A stretch of DNA of 5,811 nt from the NCBI GenBank assembly GCA_003222065.1, contig QHUV01000380.1, forward strand, positions 1 through 5,811. The letters run 5' to 3'. The DNA is from Gemmatimonadota bacterium (GTDB lineage Bacteria; Gemmatimonadota; Gemmatimonadetes; Gemmatimonadales; Gemmatimonadaceae). The notes under the pieces are model-generated. The model did not search any database, was not told the DNA's origin, and saw only the letters and a list, made by a program, of their open reading frames with translations. Positions 1 through 5,208 of this stretch are shown piece by piece. Both the position numbers and the translations under genes were made by a program. Every line of letters begins with the position of its first letter. Within the stretch, counting starts at the first letter, position 1.

Positions 1-1609
1 TCAGCTGCACAAGACGACGCTCGACATGTCGGTGTTGCCCGCGATCGTCTTCGATCCCGTGCCTCCCGGCGAGAAGCTGCCGCCAAAGGCCAAGGCGGCA
101 ATCGTGCGTAGTCGACTGGCAGTGATGAGTCGACCCGGAAGCATCGAGGAGCTGGCCTATGCGCCAGTCACACAGCTCTCGCAACTGGTGCACGCGCGGA
201 GAGTGAGGTCGTCCGAGTTGACGGACATGTATCTCGCGCGGCTCAAGCGGCTCGATCCGCAGCTTCACTGCGTCATCACGTTCACTGAAGAGCGCGCGCG
301 TGCACAGGCGAAGGCCGCGGACGAAGAGATCGCCCGTGGGAAGTACCGTGGTCCGCTACACGGCTTGCCGTGGGGAGCCAAGGACCTGCTCGCCGTAAAA
401 GGATATCCGACGACCTGGGGGGCGGGGTTGTACAAGGACCAGACCTTTGAGTACGACGCCACCGTCGTTAGGCGGCTGGATGACGCCGGTGCCGTTTTGA
501 TCGCCAAGCTCACACTTGGCGCGCTCGCTCAGGGCGACCGCTGGTACGCGGAGCGGACTCGAAATCCCTGGAATCCGGAGACAGGCTCGAGTGGATCGTC
601 GGCGGGACCCGCGTCGGCGACCGCGGCCGGATGCGTGGCATTCTCCATCGGCTCCGAGACCAACGGCTCGATCACGTCACCGTCACGAACGTGCGGCCTA
701 AGTGGCTTTCGCCCCACGTTCGGACGCGTGCCGCGGACTGGCGCGATGGCGTTGTCTTGGACAATGGACAAGCTCGGTCCGATCTGTCGCAGCGCGGAGG
801 ACTGCGCGCTCGTGTTCGATGCGATCCAAGGACCGGACGGCATCGACTATTCGGTGAAGAGCTATCCCTTCAACTGGAACGCCACCGTCAAGCTCTCGCA
901 ATTCCGCATTGCGTACATCAAGTCGCACTTCGAGGGGACCCGACCGGATGGCACGCCATTCCGCAATGATGAAGCGCCGAACGTCCTGAAGGTGCTCGAG
1001 TCGTTAGGCGCGAAGTTGACGGAAATCGACGAGCCGACGCCAACATCCGGCTTCCTGGCGCAACTGACGCTCAACGCCGAGTGCGGTGCCGCATTTCAGG
1101 GTGACACGCTCAACGGCAAGATCAAGGAGCTGGAACCGTACAGCACGTGGCCGAACACGTTTCGCACGGCGCAATTTCTCCCCGCCGCGGACTACGTAAA
1201 CGCTCAACGAATGCGCACGAAGCTCTGCAAGCAGTGGTGGGACCTGTTCAGGGAACACGACGTGATTCTCACACCTCGAGAGAACACATCAGTCACGAAC
1301 ATCACTGGCACGCCGTCGATCGTCGTGCCGACGGGATTCGCGATACCGCAAAACAACGGTCGGGGGGGCGGGCCAGGGCGTGGCGGCCCGCCGGGCGTCG
1401 CGCGAGCCGATAGCGCGCGAGCTGATAGCGCGCGAGCCGACAGCGGCCGAGCGGCACCGCCTCCGCCGCCGCCGCCATCAACGATTCCTCTGCCGACGTG
1501 GATCTATCTCATGGGTCCGATCTACCAGGATGAGAAGATTCTCGCCGCTGCACATGCGTTCCAGAGCGCCACGAACTTTCACCTGAAGCGGCCTCCGGCC
1601 TTTGTATGA
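1..1609 (+). CDS. Amidase signature family enzyme, 5' end cut by the window edge
   Basis: An amidase-signature (AS) hydrolase, a family that cleaves C-N amide bonds with a Ser-cisSer-Lys triad; the substrate cannot be told. Residues are counted from the ATG at 26. The catalytic Lys is K119 in the WGAKD motif. The Gly/Ser-rich signature GSSAGPASATAAG (190-202) gives the cis-Ser S191. The nucleophile is S215 in GSETNGSI, 24 residues after S191 as in the family; the ETNGS form matches the ETDGS-type AS subgroup. The C-terminal core motifs (ILTP, TGTPSIVVPTGF, and a final helix DEKILAAAHAFQSATNFHL) are present, so the 3' end is intact. The frame stays open from the ATG at 26 back to the first base, and that ATG has no Shine-Dalgarno sequence, so the true start and any signal peptide probably lie upstream. 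Residues 443-487 are an unusual Gly-rich, RADSA-repeat and polyproline insert. Family assignment is firm; specificity is unknown. GatA is unlikely because no gatB/gatC is visible and the insert and N-terminus are atypical. Confidence 0.93.
   Translation, partial: QLHKTTLDMSVLPAIVFDPVPPGEKLPPKAKAAIVRSRLAVMSRPGSIEELAYAPVTQLSQLVHARRVRSSELTDMYLARLKRLDPQLHCVITFTEERARAQAKAADEEIARGKYRGPLHGLPWGAKDLLAVKGYPTTWGAGLYKDQTFEYDATVVRRLDDAGAVLIAKLTLGALAQGDRWYAERTRNPWNPETGSSGSSAGPASATAAGCVAFSIGSETNGSITSPSRTCGLSGFRPTFGRVPRTGAMALSWTMDKLGPICRSAEDCALVFDAIQGPDGIDYSVKSYPFNWNATVKLSQFRIAYIKSHFEGTRPDGTPFRNDEAPNVLKVLESLGAKLTEIDEPTPTSGFLAQLTLNAECGAAFQGDTLNGKIKELEPYSTWPNTFRTAQFLPAADYVNAQRMRTKLCKQWWDLFREHDVILTPRENTSVTNITGTPSIVVPTGFAIPQNNGRGGGPGRGGPPGVARADSARADSARADSGRAAPPPPPPPSTIPLPTWIYLMGPIYQDEKILAAAHAFQSATNFHLKRPPAFV
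1400..1444 (+). repeat. Three tandem 15-bp units coding for RADSA repeats in the amidase
   Basis: Three consecutive 15-base units of the form gcgcgagccgatagc lie at 1400-1414, 1415-1429 and 1430-1444. Unit 2 differs by one base (gct for gcc) and unit 3 by one base (gac for gat). Both changes are synonymous. Each unit encodes Ala-Arg-Ala-Asp-Ser in the amidase frame. The array is flanked by a Gly/Pro/Arg-rich stretch on the left and by seven consecutive prolines on the right. Confidence 0.9.
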
Positions 1610-1729
1610 CCGTCTAGGGACGCCGACTCGACATTCGGCGGCGACTCGCTGATGCGGTACGACGATTGCCTATCGACATAACGCGGCGGTGATGAGGGGA
1701 GCGAGGGTTCCCCGGCCGCTGGTCGGGAG

Positions 1730-1766
1730 TGCCCCTCGATAGAAGAAGGCTTTCTATCGAGGGGCA
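1730..1766. terminator. Perfect 15-bp hairpin, possible terminator of the amidase
   Basis: The arm tgcccctcgatagaa (1730-1744) is exactly complementary to ttctatcgaggggca (1752-1766), with a 7-base loop (gaaggct). It sits 120 bases after the amidase stop and well before the kinase gene, a position suited to transcription termination or mRNA 3'-end protection. No T-run follows on either strand, so it is not a textbook intrinsic terminator. A protein-binding palindrome or a small repeat element is also possible. The structure itself is certain; its role is inferred. Confidence 0.5.
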
Positions 1767-1860
1767 ACTTGCATCCGGTCGTGCGTCCCGCACATGACGA
1801 ATGCGGCGCGCGCATGCTCGACATGCGCCGGCGTCATCACAGGCGCCGGTCGAGCGACAC

Positions 1861-1963
1861 CACTGTCCGCGCCTGGGAATGGCTGTTCGAATCCGGACAG
1901 TGTGCTCGTTTTCTTACAAAAGTCAGACAGCACACGTGCAACGCTCCGCGTGGTCCCACTGTC
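1861..1963. promoter_or_regulatory. Cluster of CACTGTC / GACAGTG words, possible operator array
   Basis: CACTGTCCG at 1861-1869 is matched by its exact reverse complement CGGACAGTG at 1894-1902, with 24 bases between. The flanking CGAGC (1851-1855) and GCTCG (1904-1908) also pair if a 4-base bulge is allowed. CACTGTC recurs at 1957-1963 and a degenerate GACAGCAC lies at 1925-1932. Repeated words in both orientations upstream of a two-component operon could be binding sites, or the pair could form an RNA hairpin. They do not match the usual LytTR direct-repeat pattern clearly. Confidence 0.3.
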
Positions 1964-2009
1964 AAATTGTGTCAGCGCGGCATGAATGAGCCATCGGCAC
2001 GCGAAACCT

Positions 2010-2044
2010 GTGACGCCTCGTCACGGTAATGATCGTTTGACGAT
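2010..2044. promoter_or_regulatory. Two short palindromes upstream of the kinase gene
   Basis: gtgacg-cct-cgtcac (2010-2024) is a perfect 6-bp inverted repeat with a 3-base spacer. atcgt-ttg-acgat (2032-2044) is a perfect 5-bp inverted repeat with a 3-base spacer. They lie 7 bases apart and about 50-80 bases upstream of the kinase ATG, where an operator or promoter would be expected. Short palindromes occur by chance, so the regulatory reading is weak. Confidence 0.25.
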
Positions 2045-2083
2045 TGCTCGATCGCCGAACGCACGCTGACGTTCTCGACCTGC

Positions 2084-2088
2084 AGGAG
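2084..2088 (+). promoter_or_regulatory. Ribosome binding site AGGAG of the kinase gene
   Basis: AGGAG lies 4 bases before the ATG at 2093. It supports that ATG as the start even though it gives the kinase a long hydrophilic N-terminal tail of about 60 residues before the first membrane helix. Confidence 0.65.
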
Positions 2089-2092
2089 CTCG

Positions 2093-3373
2093 ATGTCCCT
2101 TTCAGGCGCGACTGGCCGACGATTTCGCCCGGAACGCAAGGCGTCGCGTCCGACTCCTTCGCTAGGAAGCGTCGCGGCCAATGCTGCGATAGCAGATGGG
2201 CTGGCAAAGACGGGCGAGTACTCGATCTTCGGTCTCACGCGCGCCGGCGAGCCGCCGGTAAGTCGCGAGCGACGGGCGAGCTTCGCGCTCATCCTTTTCG
2301 CGATCGCCACCGTCGTCGCCGTGCTCTACTCGCTCGAGCGATACTCTTATCGTCGCTTGCTCGGTCAAGAGGTATCGCTGGGACAACTCGTCCCGTCCGA
2401 GCTCGTGTTCACGTATCTGTGGGCGCTGCTTACCCCGCTCGTGATGTGGATGGGACGTCGCTTCCCCGTCTGGGCGGCGCTTCACGCCGGCGAGGGTCGA
2501 CACGCCCTGCGCAACTGGATCGCGCAGCTGATCGCCGTGGTGTCGTTCGTCGTTCTTCATGTCGCGATGTTCACGGTCGCGTCGCTGCTCCTCGCCGGTG
2601 GCGCGACGGCGATTCCGGCAACGCGCCTGTTCACGGGCTACCTCGCGTCCTGGTTCACGCTCGACGCGATCGTGTACTGTATGCTCCTCGCCGTATACCA
2701 CGCGCTCGTCTATTACCGGGTGTCGCAGGACCGGGCACTGCGTGCCTCACAGCTCGAGGCGAAACTCGCGCAGGCGCAGTTGCAGGTCCTGCGCATGCAG
2801 CTGCAGCCCCATTTTCTCTTCAACACGCTGCACACGATCTCGGCGCTCATGCATAAAGACGTGAAGCGCGCCGATTCGATGATCGCCGCGCTGAGCGACT
2901 TGCTGCGCATGTCCCTGCGGAGCGTCGGTGTGCAGGAAGTGGAGCTGCGTGAGGAAATTGATTTTCTCCAGCGCTATCTCGAGATCATGAGCCTTCGGTT
3001 TGGTGATCGCCTAACGATAGCACTGGATATCGATGAGCAAGTGCTCGATGCACGTGTGCCGACTCTGGTACTGCAGCCCCTGGTGGAGAATGCGCTCCGT
3101 CATGGCTTTGGCGACGGCATGCGCGCGGGGCAGGTCCGGGTCACCGTCGCGCCCGACGGCGACATGCTGCGCTGCGAAGTGGTCGACAATGGACGTGGCT
3201 TCCCGGTCAGTGGCGGCGCAGGGGAGGGCGTCGGCATCAGCAACACACGGGCGCGGCTTCGACACTTGTATGGCGAACGATTCTCGCTCGAGCTCATGGC
3301 GAATCCGGGCGGCGGCGCCCGCGTATCGCTCGCGATTCCCTATCATTCCCTCGAACGGACGGCGGCCGATTGA
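2093..3373 (+). CDS. LytS-type sensor histidine kinase with four membrane helices
   Basis: A membrane sensor kinase of the His_kinase (PF06580)/LytS-YehU class, which autophosphorylates on His and passes the phosphate to a LytTR-type regulator. The 426 residues read in order: a hydrophilic Arg-rich tail (1-61); four hydrophobic segments near 62-80, 102-120, 142-168 and 181-208; a likely coiled coil (211-236); the H-box RMQLQPHFLFNTLHTIS with phospho-acceptor H240; the N-box LVLQPLVENALRHGF with N333; the G1 box DNGRGF (365-370); and the G2 region GVGISNTRARLRHLYG (379-394). All kinase motifs are intact. No separate periplasmic sensor domain is seen, so the signal is probably sensed in or near the membrane. 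The start is set by AGGAG at 2084-2088. The stop overlaps the start of the regulator gene, implying co-transcription and translational coupling. The signal is unknown. Confidence 0.93.
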   Translation: MSLSGATGRRFRPERKASRPTPSLGSVAANAAIADGLAKTGEYSIFGLTRAGEPPVSRERRASFALILFAIATVVAVLYSLERYSYRRLLGQEVSLGQLVPSELVFTYLWALLTPLVMWMGRRFPVWAALHAGEGRHALRNWIAQLIAVVSFVVLHVAMFTVASLLLAGGATAIPATRLFTGYLASWFTLDAIVYCMLLAVYHALVYYRVSQDRALRASQLEAKLAQAQLQVLRMQLQPHFLFNTLHTISALMHKDVKRADSMIAALSDLLRMSLRSVGVQEVELREEIDFLQRYLEIMSLRFGDRLTIALDIDEQVLDARVPTLVLQPLVENALRHGFGDGMRAGQVRVTVAPDGDMLRCEVVDNGRGFPVSGGAGEGVGISNTRARLRHLYGERFSLELMANPGGGARVSLAIPYHSLERTAAD

Positions 3374-3996
3374 TTACCGATCCTAACAAGATTCGCGTCG
3401 CTATCGTCGACGACGAAGAGCTCGCACGTGAGCGCATGCGCGCACTGCTCTCCGAGCACAGCGACATCGAGGTCGTTGCCGAATGCGCGGACGGCGCGGA
3501 AGCGCTACGCGCCATCGATGACAAGAATCCCGATCTGGTGTTCCTCGACGTCCAGATGCCCGAGGTCGACGGCTTCGACGTCATCGAAGCGCTCGAACGC
3601 GGCGATCCGGAGGCACCACCGCGCAACGGTGCGAAGGCGCCGGCGATCGTGTTCGTCACCGCGCATGATGACCATGCACTCAAGGCCTTCGAGATCCACG
3701 CACTCGACTTTCTGCTCAAGCCGTTCGACGAGGCGCGATTTGAGAAGACGTTGTCGCGGGCTCGTCGACATGTCCGCCAGGCACGCGAGACCGTCGACGA
3801 AAGCATGAAGAACATGGAGGCGCGGCTCGATCCGAACACGTTCGTCCGCATTCACCGGTCGGCCATCGTGAACATCGACCGCGTGAAAGAGCTCGAGCCG
3901 TGGTTCCATGGGGAATACATCGTCATCATGCGCGATGGAACGCGACTGACCGCGAGCCGCGTATATTCGGACAGACTGAGTGCTTTGATCGAGTAG
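3370..3996 (+). CDS. LytTR-family response regulator with a shortened DNA-binding domain
   Basis: Partner of the kinase just upstream. The receiver domain (about 8-135) has the acidic pair D14/D15, phospho-acceptor D60 (FLDVQMP), T97 and K117 (LLKPFD). A loop near 77-90 (ERGDPEAPPRNGAK) before strand 4 looks longer than usual. The C-terminal part carries the hallmark LytTR second half: ESMKNMEARLDPNTF, VRIHRSAIVNIDRV, then WFHGEYIVIMRDG and TRLTASRVYSDRL. The normal first half of LytTR (about 45 residues with the strands ending in the 'WIEA..NYV' motif) is absent, so the protein is 208 residues against about 240-260 for typical members. The start is TTG at 3370, overlapping the kinase TGA (TTGA). 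No other start in frame keeps the receiver intact; the next ATG, at 3436, would remove the acidic pair. There is no strong Shine-Dalgarno, which fits translational coupling. It may bind DNA weakly, bind differently, or act by other contacts. Confidence 0.9.
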   Translation: MITDPNKIRVAIVDDEELARERMRALLSEHSDIEVVAECADGAEALRAIDDKNPDLVFLDVQMPEVDGFDVIEALERGDPEAPPRNGAKAPAIVFVTAHDDHALKAFEIHALDFLLKPFDEARFEKTLSRARRHVRQARETVDESMKNMEARLDPNTFVRIHRSAIVNIDRVKELEPWFHGEYIVIMRDGTRLTASRVYSDRLSALIE

Positions 3997-3999
3997 GAG

Positions 4000-4986
4000 C
4001 TAGGCGCTCGGGGCGCGCCGTTCCTTGCCGAGCTCCGCGCGAAGGGCTTGCTCGAGGGTGGGATGAGTAAACTCAAATCCCTCCTGAATCAGGCGCAGAG
4101 GCCGAATGCGCTGACTCGCGAGCACCGTCGAGCGACCCATTTCGCCCAGGAGCAAGCCGATTGCCGCCGCCGGCACGCGGGCGACCGCCGGACGTCCTAG
4201 CACGCGCGCCAAGGTCGTCGCGAACTCGGCGTTAGGCACGGGGTTCGGGGCGACGAGATTCACCGCCCCAGCCGTCGCCTCACTCGCCAAGAGAAAGCGA
4301 ACCGCCGCTACCCAATCGCCGAGGCCGATCCAGCTCATCCACTGTTGGCCGGATCCGATGCGTCCGCCGAGGCCGAGCTTGAAGGGAAGGAGCATTTTCG
4401 CCAGCGCACCACCGCCGGGGCTGAGCACAACGCCGGTGCGCAACAGCACGACGCGAATGCCCGCTTGACGCGCGGGCTCTGTCGCGCTCTCCCAATCGAT
4501 AGCCGTAGTTGCGAGAAAGTCGGATCCGAGTGTGCTCGACTCGTCGAGCTCCTCTTCCCCACGATCGCCATAAATCCCGATAGCGGATCCGCTTAGAAGT
4601 AGACGCGGGGGCCGCTTCAGTTGGGCGATTGTGCGGGCAAGGAGCGAGGTGCCCAAAATCCGGCTCTCGCGAATCGCCTGCTTTCGCTTCGATGTCCATG
4701 GCCGGCTAATCGGTTCGCCGGCAAGGTTCACGACCGCGTCGACTCCTTCCAGCGCCGAGCCGTCGAGCATACCCAACGGCGGTAGCCAGGCAATGTCCGG
4801 ACTGGCCGCGTGCTGGGTGCGTCGCACGCGCTGGACGGCGAAGCCGCTGGACTGAAGTTGAGCAGCGAGGGCCGAGCCGAGGAAGCCTGACGCGCCGGTG
4901 ATCGCGACGCGGTTGGGCGGATAGTCTGGCGGCCGAGTCCCCGGAGTTCGCCGAGGGGCGGAGACCACTGCGTCGTGAGACCCCAA
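4000..4986 (-). CDS. TIGR01777 / YfcH-type epimerase family protein (atypical SDR)
   Basis: An NAD(P)-binding protein of the extended short-chain dehydrogenase superfamily, TIGR01777 subgroup (E. coli YfcH, human SDR39U1), whose substrate is unknown. Counted from a TTG at 4986, the 328 residues show the Rossmann motif ITGASGFLGSAL (29-40), NLAGEPI (88-93), the family segment SGSAIGIYGDRGEEELDE (132-149), DWESATEPA (164-172), RTGVVLSPGGGALAKML (183-199) and PFKLGLGGRIGSG (201-213). A C-terminal DUF1731-like region (about 270-318) ends in GFEFTHPTLEQALRAEL. The usual WIHxDD motif reads WIGLGDW (219-225), so its His and first Asp are replaced. The start is uncertain. TTG 4986 and GTG 4968 are the in-frame choices and neither has a clear Shine-Dalgarno; about 25 residues precede the Rossmann strand, where family members usually have one or two. 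The gene is convergent with the LytTR regulator. Confidence 0.88.
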   Translation of the reverse strand: MGSHDAVVSAPRRTPGTRPPDYPPNRVAITGASGFLGSALAAQLQSSGFAVQRVRRTQHAASPDIAWLPPLGMLDGSALEGVDAVVNLAGEPISRPWTSKRKQAIRESRILGTSLLARTIAQLKRPPRLLLSGSAIGIYGDRGEEELDESSTLGSDFLATTAIDWESATEPARQAGIRVVLLRTGVVLSPGGGALAKMLLPFKLGLGGRIGSGQQWMSWIGLGDWVAAVRFLLASEATAGAVNLVAPNPVPNAEFATTLARVLGRPAVARVPAAAIGLLLGEMGRSTVLASQRIRPLRLIQEGFEFTHPTLEQALRAELGKERRAPSA

Positions 4987-5030
4987 GTGTCGTCCACGTC
5001 CGCCGTCAGAAACGGCGAGAAGCCTATCGT

Positions 5031-5042
5031 CATCGCAACCTC
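5031..5042 (-). promoter_or_regulatory. ATG with GAGG ribosome site in the wrong frame upstream of the epimerase
   Basis: On the minus strand GAGG (5042-5039) lies 5 bases before an ATG (5033-5031). This is the best translation start signal near the epimerase, but it opens a different frame from the Rossmann fold. That frame reads MTIGFSPFLTADVDDTWG and overlaps the epimerase start. It could be a short upstream peptide, a sign of a frameshift between about 4910 and 4985, or chance. Confidence 0.3.
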
Positions 5043-5102
5043 ATAGCTACAGTATCGGGAGCAAGTCGCTGATTCATTAGAACGACTCGCGACCGCCTGG
5101 TC

Positions 5103-5126
5103 CTTTCACCGCCACGTAGGTGAAAG
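5103..5126. promoter_or_regulatory. Perfect 8-bp inverted repeat in the divergent intergenic region
   Basis: ctttcacc (5103-5110) and ggtgaaag (5119-5126) are exact reverse complements, separated by 8 bases. The site lies between the divergently oriented epimerase and NtrC-type regulator genes, about 80 bases before the latter, as expected for a dimeric regulator's operator; an RNA hairpin is the alternative. Elsewhere in this spacer I see no clear sigma-54 (GG-N10-GC) or sigma-70 promoter. A TATAAC at 5202-5207 resembles a -10 box, but it lies one base before the ATG, too close for a normal start, and has no matching -35. Confidence 0.4.
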
Positions 5127-5208
5127 CGACATCGCGGTATCAGGTTTCCGAGTATCGGCCGGGAGATTCCGTCCGCTAGTGCCCACCCCATAGGCGCACC
5201 ATATAACG

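Larger units (their letters stand above)
1610..2092. other. Intergenic region without a convincing gene
   Basis: These 483 bases separate the amidase stop from the kinase start. The open frames here are short, Arg/Cys/His-rich translations with no recognisable motif and no good ribosome binding site, so I do not call any of them. The region does hold a perfect hairpin, repeated CACTGTC words and two short palindromes, each listed separately. A promoter for the kinase-regulator operon must lie here or further upstream, but I see no convincing -35/-10 pair. A TTGACG at 2037-2042 has no matching -10 at normal spacing. Confidence 0.7.

Noticed and set aside
1881..1904. GTTCGAATCC resembling a tRNA T-loop, possibly a tRNA or an attachment-site remnant
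   Set aside because: The T-stem does not pair around the loop, no matching acceptor arm lies upstream at the right distance, and there is no CCA end.
1769..2029. Plus-strand open frames in the intergenic region (86 and 63 codons)
   Set aside because: Their translations are Arg/Cys/His-rich with no motif, they have no good ribosome site, and they span the repeat words, as expected of chance frames in high-GC DNA.
2162..2701. A 179-codon minus-strand frame opposite the kinase
   Set aside because: The composition (Arg/Glu/His-rich) is typical of an antisense shadow, and no domain is recognisable.
2044..2856. A 270-codon plus-strand frame overlapping the kinase
   Set aside because: It is an Arg/Ala-rich shadow of the kinase, whose own frame carries membrane helices and all kinase motifs.
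3294..3851. A 185-codon minus-strand frame opposite the LytTR regulator
   Set aside because: It is a Ser/Arg-rich antisense shadow of a clearly coding frame.
4006..4033. GCTCGG / CCGAGC inverted repeat as a shared terminator of the convergent genes
   Set aside because: The stem is only 6 bp with a 16-base loop, has no T-run, and lies inside the epimerase coding end. It is likely chance in GC-rich sequence.
5051..5158. Direct repeat AGTATCGG at 5051-5058 and 5151-5158 as paired operator sites
   Set aside because: It is a single 8-base match 100 bases apart with no extension, within what chance gives in a region of this size.
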